NCBI GenBank assembly: GCA_036925085.1
Contig: JAUPFP010000024.1
Location: forward strand, 2,638,001 to 2,702,000
Length of the DNA: 64,000 bases
Origin: Brachycybe producta
Taxonomy: Eukaryota; Arthropoda; Diplopoda; Playtdesmida; Andrognathidae
Direction of reading: 5' to 3'
The notes under the pieces were generated by a model, which searched no databases, was not told the DNA's origin, and saw only the letters and a program-made list of their open reading frames with translations. Of this stretch, positions 11,567 through 22,800 are shown in pieces. Numbering within the stretch: position 1 is the first letter of the stretch; every line of letters starts with the position of its first letter. The position numbers and the translations under genes were made by a program.

Positions 11567-12599
11567 CATGTTTATTATTGAATAAAAAAAAATACTGCGT
11601 TTTTTGTTATTAAAATGGTTTCAAAGTGTAAACGCCTCTTCACTCTAAAGTTACTTCTTGAACTTCACCATTTTTCTTAATTTTGCTCCAGAAATAGAGA
11701 ATAATCAAAGTTGGAAAATCTGGTGTTCATAAATCATCTTTATCGATTATAACCGTCAAGATTGTTCGAAAAAAAAGTTGAATTTGTAGAAATGATCTCA
11801 AGTTTCATTTTGACAATTCAGAAGTCATTTGTAGTTAAAACTGATGCATATTTCTAAGATTTCTTTCCAAACGTATTTAAACTGTTGCGATTCTCTTCCT
11901 GCAGATACTTTCGAGCTGATTACAGGCATACTGAGATGAATTTAATTAAACAAGAAATTTAGAAAGATGAGGATACAATAAAGAAGATATCGAATCAATG
12001 TCTTTCTCGACGATTCTTCGGTTCTTGTTTGGCGTTATCCTCAGTCTGAACTTAAAACAGTGAAAGTACGACACAATATATAAAGACTGGCATCTTTAGT
12101 TAAAACGACAATAACATACAACATATACAACAAAAAGAAACAAATCACAAATTGCAATGTTAGATCAAAAGTGAAAGAAGGTTCAAATCAGCTAAAAAAA
12201 AATCCTCTCAAGCAAAGAGGCTGCTGTTCGAGTTGATAATTGAAACAAACAAGACTTTCACAGTCTTACTAAAGAAGGAATGAGAGAGAACGAATTAAAG
12301 AGAATGGTATATCGAATGGCACAGCTGAAATGCTCCTTAGAAGAAGAAAAAAAACGAAAGTTCGTTAATTCACAACACAAATCCGAAAAGTTTCCTTTTT
12401 TGTTCAACTTTGGTATCAACTATGTTAAGTTAAAACTTGTATGTGTAAAATAAACAATCATAAAATCTAATCGTAAAAAGCAGAAAGAATGAGAATTCAA
12501 CATAAATAAATTCAAACATTCAATCAACAAAACTTCAAATGAAAGTAAAGAAGCTCTTATACATTATATGGGAAAGTCAGATAATTAATTAGATAATTT

Positions 12600-12905
12600 T
12601 CAAAAAAAAGTCAAGAGAATTTAGCCAAAAAAATAAATATGTAAAACCTGGAAAAAGTCAAGGAATTTAGTAAAAAAAATTATCTAAAACCTAGTAAAGT
12701 CAGGGCATATATTTTCTGAAATTCCAATTCCAACGATTCAAAAAACGGCCAAGAATGTAAAGTAATTTAAATGCTCTAAAAGGGCTGAACGGGGCCCAGA
12801 AACCTCAAAATATTTTTAAAAAGGGGCAGATTCAAGGATTTCTAAAATTCGATAAAAAAAATAGAAAACCTGTGAAAGTCAGAGAATTAGAAAATTTTCG
12901 AGAGA
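12600..12905. repeat. AAAACCTGGAAAAGTCAGGGAATT-like repeats
   Basis: Diverged repeats of AAAACCTGGAAAAAGTCAAG recur at about 12605, 12646, 12685 and 12868, a satellite-like unit. Confidence 0.5.
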
Positions 12906-13670
12906 GACTACTAGCAGGAGAAAATATATAACAAAGTGACGTCCAATATTATTAAAGTGAACTTAAATTATTTTTGAAAAAAACAAAAAAACAACAACAA
13001 CTGCAAACAAAATACGTCAGGAAACTTCAGAAATCAAAATCGGCGGCAACTTTGATAATCATTTTCCTAATATTAGAGCTTCTTTTTTTACTTACTACTT
13101 TACTTTTTTTACTTACTTATCTATTAGAAGAAGTGGCTTTACAATTAAATTTTTGTGTACGTTTATTTTTAGTCAAAGAACTACTATTAATTTTTTTTTG
13201 AAAAATCGATGAATAAACTGAAGAAATATTTTTATACCTGTGCCATTACAGTATATAAAGTGCGTGCAATTCAACAAATAAAACTGTTTACATGGTAAAC
13301 ATGAGAGAGTAAAATATACTTCTTCATTAAACAATTAATTCTACAAGAAATACTTTATATAAACATGTAATAATAAGTGCTAATGAAAAACATAACGACG
13401 GCATAATTTCTCTAATGAAGATTTTTGTTTATGCAAAAATTGTCCGTGGCTCATCAAGTGAAATTTCCGTGAAGTGAATTATTTTTATAATCTTTTTTTT
13501 TATCCGAGAGCTTTTAGAATATGATAAGTTTAGAGACGATCAAAAGATTAATTAATTTAACTTAAAAGCCATATTCTAAAACGTTATTTAGAATAAACTG
13601 AAACTTAAACTCTCCACAGACTTCCAATAGTTTTGTCTTGTGTCATGGTTTAAGCTTAACTTTATTTTAA

Positions 13671-13676
13671 GTAACG
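13671..13676 (-). terminator. Candidate poly(A) signal of SIRT1
   Basis: TTTATT on the given strand (AATAAA in the SIRT1 direction) is the first canonical signal I see after the SIRT1 stop at 14255, implying a 3' UTR of about 0.6 kb. A+T-rich sequence makes chance matches common. Confidence 0.35.
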
Positions 13677-14254
13677 TTTTTGAATACGGAGTGATTAAGT
13701 CCGTAAATGGAAGTTTGAAGAGTTTTCTTTTAAAGATTAAAGAGACAAAACGACAGAAAGAGACGACGAGAAAAAAAAAAAAAAAAAAAGAAACATTCAA
13801 CGAGACAATTAACAATTAAAATTTTGGAGTTGAAAATTTTGAGCAAACTCATCACAGGAATTGTTTTTTTCTTCTCGGGTTATTTTTTTGTTTTTCTGAA
13901 CTGTTTACATTTTCTTCTGAAACCTAATCCACAAAAATGAAATTATATATATATATATTTATATAGTTTCTGTGACACATTTACTCTCGTAACTGAACAA
14001 AACTAATACAAATTAAATTACTAGAAAAAAAAAATGATTTTCTCTTAATAAAAAAAATAGCAACAAAAAAAAAAATCGAAAGAAAACAGAAAAAAAAATT
14101 ATAAAAGAAAAAAACTTTCTTCAAAAACGCTCTCTTTCGGTCTCTCTGGGTTAAACACCTGTTCTTTCTTCTTCTTTTTCTTCACTCAAACCCTTTCTTT
14201 CTAAATTTGTACATGACTCGAAACAACACCCGAAAACAGAAAAAAGGCTTTTTT

Positions 14255-17200
14255 TTACAGCCTTCCGTTCTCTTCTGACTCGTTCTGCAACCTTTCGACT
14301 TCGAAATTATCTACGAAATCTGTATCTGATAATTCGCTACAACTTTCGCTAGACGAAGTATCGTCTCCGTCGGCACCACTCTCAGAATCGCTATCGGAAT
14401 CACTGTCTAGCTCGTAAACAGCTGCTCCACGAAACACGTACCGATTTGGACGACAAAACAAATAAGTATCGTCTTTAGGAAAAAAAAAGAGACAAAATGA
14501 CAAAAACGAAATTACATTAGTTCAAATTGAAACATAACAAAATTAAAAGAAACTAGAAAATGTATTAGAAACAATTACACTTATGTCAGTTTGAAAATGA
14601 CCCGACTTTAAGCAACCAATATATTTTAATTTTTGTCTCTTAAAAAGTTTATTTTGAAAAATATCAATACGAAAAATACTATTGTGATTCAGAGCTATCC
14701 TTTTAAGTTTCCAAAACACGGGTAGCTCAGCCACTTTAAGAATATTTTTATGTCAGTTTCAAAATGCCCCGAATTTAAGAGGTCAAATTCGTTTTAGTTT
14801 TTTAAAAGAAAAAGTTTATTTTGAAAGATACCAACATAAAAATAATATTACGTGACTCAAGCTACTGTTTCTAGTTTCTAAGCCACTTTCAATTTCTCGT
14901 TAATGCTATTATTTTGACTATAACCAGACTTCAAATATCAGTTGTTCATAAAATACCTTAAATCTTTCAGATTTATTTTAATGTGGAATTTTCAATTTAA
15001 TTGATAATTTGCCACCGGATTATTTTTTTACCTGGAAGAAGCGCGGAGATGCTTCCTTGCGGTTTACAATCATCATTATCGTCATTTTTGATCGTATCCT
15101 TTTCTTCTGCTGTTTCTTTATGAATCGTCGTCGGTTCTTCGTTCGAGGTGCTCGCTCTCATCGATAGCTTTTCTTCGCAACTAACGACATTAGTGGAGTC
15201 CGGATTGGTCGTCACTGTCGCAACGAACGACCGATTGCACCGAGAACCACAACCACCAGCTTCGTCGCTGCTACTACAGTCAACGGCGCAGTCGGACGCT
15301 TCTTTATATTTCCTGTTACGATGTGGAAAAGACGTGCTATCGCAAGGATCGTTACTGTGTTCTGACGTCACTTCCGCAACCCCCTCGGAAGGTTCGGAAG
15401 CACTTTGATCGTCTGTAGGAAGTTTGCTCAATTCGACGAGACCGTTGTCACGGCAACAGAGATGACGCCATCCGTTACCGAGCCTTAAAAAACATTCATT
15501 TGCAATTAATTAACGAACAAATAAGGAAAAAAAAGTTCACCCTTCATAAATTTTTGTTAAAATACCTGTGACATATCTCGTTTATTATTATGTCGCAATC
15601 GCCGAGAAGTTCAACGTCAAAGTTCATGTGTGGTAATCTCTCGCGGTTGATCAGAATCTGGGGCACGTTACTCGGAATGGAACCTAAAAGCGACGACAAA
15701 CACCATTAAAATTTGAAAATTAACGTGGACATCAAGGGTTCACGTACTTGGTATCAGTGCAACCGGCCGTACTTTAAGAGATGAACCAATCACTATTAGA
15801 AGATCACACTGATCTTTATCGACGTTCATCGCGCTGTGAAACTCATCCGAAAGTCCCTCTCCGAAAAATACGATGTCGGGCTTCATGATTGCTAATTCGT
15901 CGGCGTTCGATTTACATTTTGGACACTTTGGAATTGTCTAAAAAAAATTAAAACAAAAGACAATTCAATTCGTAACAAAGAACGTTACAAACTTCCAGTT
16001 ATTTAGAAAAATTACCACGTGATCGTACCTGATTAAAGATGTCGTCTCTAATCGCAGACGCGGAGACTTTATATTTACAACGCAAACAAGAAGCTGTCGC
16101 AAACGACCCGTGACATTCAATGACCTTTTCTATTCCGACTATCTGTTCCAAAGTGTCAATGTTCTGAGTATAATTGCGTAACAACCTTCCCATGTCTTCT
16201 AGTAGTTTAATGAAACGGTGACAAGCTGACGGCTCGAACAACCCCGGAAAGATTTCCTGAAAACAAACGACAGACAACAAAACCCGAATTAAAATCACGG
16301 CGTTTCTGAAGAAATTAAAAGCGTCTTTGGTTTTCTCATAAACGTGAAAATATAAAGTCGCAAATTGAGATAAAACCTTTGCAAACTTATAAAACGGCCT
16401 TGGATCTCGCTTGAAGTACTGAATGTCGAACATCGCTTGCGGATCTGGAAGATCGGGAAAATCTTTAGCTAATCTCGCGTAAATCCCATCGTGAGAACGA
16501 AAGTCCGGAATACCACACGAAACAGAAACCTAAAAAATCCAGAAAAATATTTTAATCTCATTATTACCCACAAAAAATAAAAACGTCAACGTCACCCCAG
16601 CTCCAGTCAAGACGATGATCTTTCGACTACTTCTCAGTAGATTCAACACGTCATCGAACGTATTGACTCTCAACAGTTTCTTACGTCTCGGTGGTTCGTT
16701 CATGATGTTAACTATGACCTTCCACAACGTAAGATCGTCGACTTGATCTGGAATCTTCGATCCTTGAGGAAGAATCTGTTGTAACAAAATCCGAGGACTG
16801 ATTCCGGAAATCATTTGACGTTGAACCCAACTCATGGGACCTGATCGAAAAAAATGGAACTAATAGAATCTCAGAAGAACAAATTCTATTTTTTTTTTCG
16901 TTACCGGCAGTTGCTTTCCATTCCTGACCGCTCATCTCAGAAAGATCACTGATTCCGGACAGATGACTTATAGTCGAAGCAACTTCGCAAGCTTCATCGT
17001 CGTCATCGTCTTCCTCCTTTGATTCCATTTCATTTCGTTCTCTTCGAAGACCGCAAGCGGTCGAACTATCCGGTTCATCAAGATCTTAAAACAATAAAAA
17101 CGACACATTTAGTCTTGAAAATTCGAAAAACATCGTTGAAGTTACGACTGAAACCTGTTGAAGAATTTGTTTCAACGCAACCGGTTGATGACGGCGGAGT

Positions 17201-18156
17201 CATTTCATTGAATCCCGAATCACCACAGTTATTTAAATACACTTCTTCACCATCTTTTAGGTCACTGCTTGAAGTTACACCTAATAAAAAAAAAATTAAA
17301 AACAGTAACTATTAATCAAAAATCAATTTAATTCCTTATTAATTGGACGTTTCCATTGAAAGTGACGTCACAAAACATGATCAAAAAATCGATTTCCCGC
17401 TTAATATATCGATGTTACATATCGATATGCAATTTGCGTCAGAAGGCCGAATAGTAGCTAGACGTTAAAAATGTTATAAACGGCGGCGGCGGCGGCTAAT
17501 CCGAAAACAAAGTTAACATAGGCGAATTACACATGTGCAGAAAAAAATTCTAAATATATTCTTCCATTTAAACTATAAACTAATATTAAAAAAAATGTAC
17601 AAATTAAGAAATTTTATATTAAAAATTAAACAAAAACGGCAAACAGTAACGTCATTTGACGCCGGTTAAGTAGTTTACAATTAGCGGCGGCGACTAATAC
17701 CCATTTTCTTCAAGCTATAATTTCCAGTTGAAATTTCCATCATGGATGGCAATTAAAAAAATTTCCAATCATTAAAATCCCATTTTAGGGTTACTTCTAA
17801 CAGTCATAAACTCCGAGAAATATAATTAAACCCAAAAAACGAGGTCGAAAAAAAAATACGTTAAGAGACATACCCGTCTTCGTTCTACGCCTTTCAACAA
17901 AAGCATCGTAGTCGTCGTCGTTCGATGAAGACGGCGATCGAGAAAAAGAAGGTGGTGGCGGCGACGACGACGACGGCGGCGCATCGTCTCTTTTTTCTCG
18001 GATTCCATCGATCGCATCGTCAATGTCGCAACGATTAATAGAACCAATCCCGTTTCTAACCTCAACATTATCTAAAACAACGGCATAAGAATTCACACCT
18101 AATTTTAGTCTCTTTGATGGCGACGAAAAAGCATTTCCTTCCAAACTATCCGCCAT
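14255..18156 (-). CDS. SIRT1: SIRT1 NAD-dependent protein deacetylase
   Basis: Class I sirtuin that removes acetyl groups from histones and transcription factors using NAD+, mainly nuclear. Exons 5' to 3': 17874-18156, 17155-17280, 16905-17084, 16596-16840, 16377-16529, 16029-16256, 15748-15937, 15566-15683, 15032-15483, 14255-14472; total 730 aa, close to human SIRT1 (747). Acidic, low-complexity N-terminus with a KRLK basic patch near residue 15. Catalytic core about 235-510: [18 protein letters not shown] (NAD binding, 272-289), [10 protein letters not shown] (358-367), catalytic His378 in CHGSF, zinc cysteines 386, 389, 410 and 413, and [10 protein letters not shown]. The last exon encodes [14 protein letters not shown] plus an acidic tail, matching the ESA segment that SIRT1 needs for activity. 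Start: ATG 18154-18156 (AATATGGCG). An in-frame upstream ATG at 18277-18279 would add a hydrophobic stretch foreign to the family. Residue runs here are family matches read by eye. Confidence 0.96.
14550..14890. repeat. Family A MITE remnants in SIRT1 last intron
   Basis: Two degraded family A halves lie in the 559-bp intron between the last two SIRT1 exons. Visible pieces are AAAAAGTTTATTTTGAAA (twice), GGGTAGCTCAGCCACTT and TTTCTAGTTTCTAAGCC. Confidence 0.65.
17363..17427. promoter_or_regulatory. TGACGTCA plus ATCGAT cluster in SIRT1 intron 1
   Basis: A perfect TGACGTCA (17363-17370) is followed by ATCGAT at 17388-17393, TATCGATG at 17407-17414 and TATCGATA at 17420-17427. The flanking intron also carries GGCGGCGGCGGCGG (about 17483) and GCGGCGGCGAC (about 17684). 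ATCGAT clusters otherwise occur here at gene starts, so this could be an internal promoter producing N-terminally shortened SIRT1. That is inference. Confidence 0.4.
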
Positions 18157-18345
18157 ATTGCCATTGAATTTCAACAAAAAAATATTTCCAACTTCGAAGA
18201 GAACGAAAAGAAAAAGAAGATGGCGGCCGATCTCTTCTTCAATAGAACAAACTGCGCATCTTTCTGAGCATATTTCCACCCTTTCAAGGACACAAAATCG
18301 ATATCAAATAATTATCGATATTGTTTTGCATATCGATGTATTAAC
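18157..18345 (-). promoter_or_regulatory. SIRT1 upstream region with TATCGATA motifs
   Basis: Upstream of the SIRT1 ATG are ATCGATAT at 18297-18304, TATCGATA at 18313-18320 and TATCGATG at 18331-18338. The middle one lies in ATTATCGATATTGTT (18311-18325), identical to 15 bp of the USP39/C2orf68 promoter. The motif resembles the DRE/DREF-type element of arthropod housekeeping promoters. Confidence 0.55.
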
Positions 18346-18394
18346 CTTGGAGAAAGAAAAAAACAAAACCCGCGATATTTAAATTATGAACAGC

Positions 18395-18760
18395 TGATTT
18401 TCGTATTCTTGATTATTCTTGTCTTTCAGAAACAAAATTAAGAGAAACTAGAAAGTGTTTTAGAAACTAGAAGAGTAGCTCAGTCACTTGACAACAAATT
18501 TCATGTTGATATCTTTTAAAATAAAACTTTTTTTTATAAAAAAAAAAAATTAAATATTGTCTGCCAAGCATCATCTGCTTTAAAATTAGCCCAATTTCAA
18601 GCCCACATAAAAAGCTTATTTTAAAAAGATAACAACATTAAGTGATTGGAGAGCTACCCTTCTAGTTTCTAAAAACACGTTCAACGTTTCTCTTTATTTT
18701 GACACCTGAAAGACAGAATAAATCAAGAGTTCGAGAAGAAGCGTTTTTACACTTTGAAAT
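18395..18760. mobile_element. Family A MITE, full-length copy upstream of SIRT1
   Basis: Complete arms: TTGATTATTCTTGTCTTTCAG and GTTTTAGAAACTAGAAGAGT on the left, CTACCCTTCTAGTTTCTAAA and CTGAAAGACAGAATAAATCA on the right, with AAGCTTATTTTAAAAAG within. It begins about 240 bp from the SIRT1 ATG. Confidence 0.85.
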
Positions 18761-18764
18761 TCGC

Positions 18765-18937
18765 TTTGTTTCCACTGGAGCGAAAAAATTTTAACTTTTC
18801 GAAAATGTCAACTGGTGAAAATTAGAGGAAACGTGGCCCCCCCCCCCCCCCCGGCCCATTCACTATCATCGGCGGGAGCCACGTGCGTTCAATTTTTCAC
18901 CAGTTGAAATTTTCAGCCTAATGGAAACAAGGCCTTA
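18765..18937. repeat. Foldback with poly-C centre
   Basis: TTTGTTTCCACTGGAGCGAAAA-like left end pairs with TTTTCAGCCTAATGGAAACA; the inner CAACTGGTGAAAATT pairs with AATTTTTCACCAGTTG. The loop contains about 16 consecutive C. Confidence 0.65.
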
Positions 18938-19841
18938 AATCGCATTTTCAATAAAAAAAAAATACACTCAAAAGATATTTTCTTCATATTTTTACAAGAT
19001 TTAATTTTGATCTTTGTTGTTGTTGTTAATAATAAGTTATTACTAGTGTAAATTATAAAGAAGTATGTGTAATTTACAAATTTTAAACGAATTTTCCTGT
19101 TGTTTTTTTTAAACAATATTAAAAATTAAATTTGAGTTTGAGGAGAATTTTACCAAACAAAAAAAAATATCCATGTTTTCATTTCTTTTTTTGATTTACA
19201 TTAAAAAAAGCATCAGAGAATTAAAACTGAAATATTAAAATGTTAAATTTTCCGGAACAAGAATGAGAATTATAAAAAAAAAATGAAAAATTCATTTGAG
19301 AGACAAAAAAATAAGAAAAAAAAACATTTCATCATGAAACACACAAGTTTTAAAATAATAATAATAACAATAATAATAATAATATACAAATATTCATCAG
19401 GAAAAAAGATAATTTCTGATTAAAAAACAAAAAAATATTTTCGTATTTTTTTTTTCTGAGTAGAAGAAAAAAAAAAATAAAGAAGAGAAAAAAAATTTAT
19501 TCCTGATTTCATTTTTTTGTCCACTTTTTTATTCGATGTTTTTTTTTTAAAAAATTGATGAGCTTTTTGTTTGAAGTCAAATTTGTCGAGATCGATGTTT
19601 TTTCGAGAGCGCCCTTAAAAGACCGAAGAAACCCATCGTGAAAAGTACACCAATAATGTACAAAACACACAAAAACACACACAAAACCACACGAAAACAC
19701 ACAAAATATGTAGAAAAAAAATCCCTTTTTTGAAATAAAAACGAGAGAAAAACAAAAAAAAAAAAGGAACAAAGAAAGAAAATAATATAAAAGAAGGAGG
19801 ATACGACGACGACGAGGAGGAGGAGGAGGATGACAAGAGGA
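18938..19841. other. Intergenic / 3' UTR, simple sequence
   Basis: A+T-rich with poly-A/T runs, (AAT)n near 19360, CACA-rich 19660-19710 and (GAC/GGA)n at 19802-19832. The right part is probably the 3' UTR of the Pinocchio-like gene. Confidence 0.55.
19496..19533 (-). terminator. Candidate poly(A) signals of the Pinocchio-like gene
   Basis: Two TTTATT copies (19496-19501 and 19528-19533; AATAAA in gene direction) lie 310-345 bp past the stop codon at 19842. Assigned by position only. Confidence 0.35.
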
Positions 19842-22800
19842 TCACGAAGAAGCCTTAAGATCCTTCAGAGCTTCCGTTATTCCATCTTCCGTCGCATCCA
19901 CCAAGTTCTTTATGTAAAATGCTTCCTGTTCTCTCGATGCCAAACCACATTCACCTTCCCAATGTGCTTTATTCATTGCATGAGACTGTTAAAAGACAGA
20001 AAAATATGAAATTAATTCAAAGTTTCTATTATATTTTTGTTCACATTCATTTATGGATGAGAAGAAAGTGTAACACTGTTTTCTCTCGTATACAAATTCA
20101 CGATTTTTTATATTCCTTTTGAGTTTTCTAGTAAATTAATGGCAACATTTGCCTCGATAATCTGCAATCATTAAAAAATGTCACGTTGAAACACAGGCAA
20201 TTCAGAAAACGGGATAAACAGAAGTTGGCTCCGCCATTTTTATGACGTCTGGCAACTTCTAATTGGTTAGTTTATGTAGTCTAACGACACATGCTCCGCC
20301 CTTTTCAACGTCGAACCACACAACAAACCAATCAGAAGTTGCCATTCGTCATAAAAAGGGCGGAGCCAACTTCTGTTTATCCCGTTTTCTAATTGCCTGT
20401 CGTTGAAACATCATTAGAACTGTTAAATATTCGGGTGTTTTGTCCAAAATATTTTTTTTAAAATTTAAATGGATCTGTTTTAGAAACTAGAAGCATAACT
20501 TAAGCACTTAAGAATAAAACGCATCTTGAACTCTTTGATTATTCTTGTCTTTCAGGTGCTAAATAATAAAGAGAAACTTTAAATTGTTTTAGAAACTAGA
20601 AAAGGTAGGTACCTCAAATCACTTAAAGGTATTTTCATGTTGATCTTTCAAAATAAACTTTAAATATGAATAAACATTAAAAAAATATCGTCTGCTTAAA
20701 GCTGGGTCATTTTAAAATTGACATAAAAAGCTTATTTTGAAAAATATCAACATGAAAATATCCATTTGTATAATCGAGCAACCCTTCTAGTTTCTAAAAC
20801 ACTTTATAATTTACCTTAATTTTGCTTTTTCTGAAAGAATAATCAAAGAGTTAGAAAAAAAAAATCACCTGTTCATATGTGCAGATTATTTTGGAAGTTC
20901 TTTCAATTAGGAATTTAGGAAGCACTTAGCCTCCATGTACGAGCTTAGTACTTAGTCCTCTTCGCCTTTGAAGCAACCAACTCCGCAGCCCTTAGGCCCG
21001 TAGCAAATTAGGCAACAAAATGAGCTTGTAACCAGCAACAGTCCTCAGAGACTGTTGCTGGTGATGCTACACTAGCGCCACCACTGCAGTTGCAGGCACC
21101 AAAATGGTAGCTTGCAACAGTAGCAGGTGGATGTTGCCTCTGCTCACAGCTTAGAGGCTAGTGGCTCCTAATCGAAAAGCTTTACCGTGTCGTATTATGC
21201 TGCGTTTATAGACAGCATTTTGTCAGAGCCCATGCAAAACTTTTGGCAATATTGGAACGGAGCCCCAAACATCTTTGCGAGGGCCCTTCTTAGCCATCCA
21301 GACTCTTATGAAAAGTATAAATGCAGACTATAAACGTAGCATGCACGGATTGTCCATTGTGTCACTATTTTTCTTCTCAAAAGAGCGGTGCTTTTTTTTT
21401 CTTCAAAATTACAACATAAAATTTACCATTGTCAAATCTCTGCGCCACGTCCTATTACATTTTCCATCACAGAGAGGACAAGGGCGCTCCATAGAGTAAC
21501 CACCACACTCGAAACAGTCCAGCGAAACGTGTTCTTCACTCCAACAAACACCACATCTGTCAATATTTAAAAAAAAAATGACATTGAAAAATACATTAAA
21601 ATCTCAATTTTTAATGAAACAAAAAATCCTTGAAAAAAAAAATGAAAAAGGAGATAGCAAAAAAAAAAACGGTTCTCTTTCTCGTAAATAATATTTTTTT
21701 AAAAAATATATAATTTAAACCTATTTAAATAAAAAAATGGCCACCTTCAACAAAAATTCTGATCAATTATATTTTATTTCTCTCGGTGTATTTCCAAAAT
21801 TATGGATCGATATATCCTTGTGACGTCAACCGATATTTAAAGTGCAATTATTGATTTTTTTTATCGAACAAAGCTTCGAATAAAATATAAAATACAACAC
21901 ACACCTTTTATATATATTTTTTTGAGTGCATTTCTCGTTTGTTTTGATTATGACAAGAGAAAAAAAAAATCGATAACGGAAATCAGATTTTGACCTAAAT
22001 CTTATCTTTCACAAGTTGCTGTCACTCTCATAAAGAGATAGAAAAATAACCAGTTGCGGAAACGTAGAAATGCGGAAGTATTTTAAATTTATTGATAATA
22101 AAGAAACAATAAACACCGAAACCTAATCACAAAAATTAATAATTTAATTTAAAAGATTCACACAAATCTAATTATTTCTATTTGAATTTCAGTTTTGCAA
22201 AAAATATAATTAATTAAAATAAAAAATTTCCGAACCTAATTACAGAAAAAAATAACATAAAATATGATAATTAGAACTCGGATTTTTATGCAAATATAAA
22301 GAGCAAAGTGTTTCTCAATTTGTGGCTCAAGTGCCAATTGTGAAATAATGAACATCATATCATTAGAGAGCAACTGCAATTATGTTATTTTTTTCTAATA
22401 AAAAAGCTGGTTAGAGGCTAGATGTCTAGTTACTATCAGTTGTCAACTAGAGTTCTAGCCTCTAACTAGTGTTTTTGATTGGGAAAAAAAACCATAATTA
22501 CTGATTCATCTAATTGGGATATTGTTATTTTACAATTGGCCCTTGAGCCACAGATTGAGAAACATTTGCTTTGATATGGCATAAAAATCCGAACCTAAAC
22601 GATAATCATATCTTATGATGTCACAGCTTGTGATCAGTTATTTGTGTACCAGTCAGTGGCAGTTGTAAAGAGGTATGACACTCACAAAGTGGAAACCGTT
22701 TAATACAAAATCGGATAACACAAAAAAATCACAAAGAAATATATTTTCTGTCCAGTTCTTTAGAATAGTATAAAATTCGTTTAACACGAAATTAGTTTCA

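Larger units (their letters stand above)
11567..14254. other. Convergent intergenic stretch C2orf68 / SIRT1
   Basis: Contains the 3' UTRs of both genes and otherwise A+T-rich sequence with long A and T runs and a short (TA)n near 13945. No further gene is supported. Reading frames at 12974-13201 and 13588-13815 are low complexity. Confidence 0.6.

Noticed and set aside
17826..18068. Arg-rich frame in a second reading frame of SIRT1 exon 1
   Set aside because: It is a shadow of the acidic/Ser-rich SIRT1 N-terminus on the same strand.
18157..18279. N-terminal extension of SIRT1 from the upstream in-frame ATG at 18277-18279
   Set aside because: The added residues are a hydrophobic Leu/Phe stretch unlike any SIRT1, and the ATG at 18154-18156 has a better context and begins MADS-, similar to vertebrate SIRT1.
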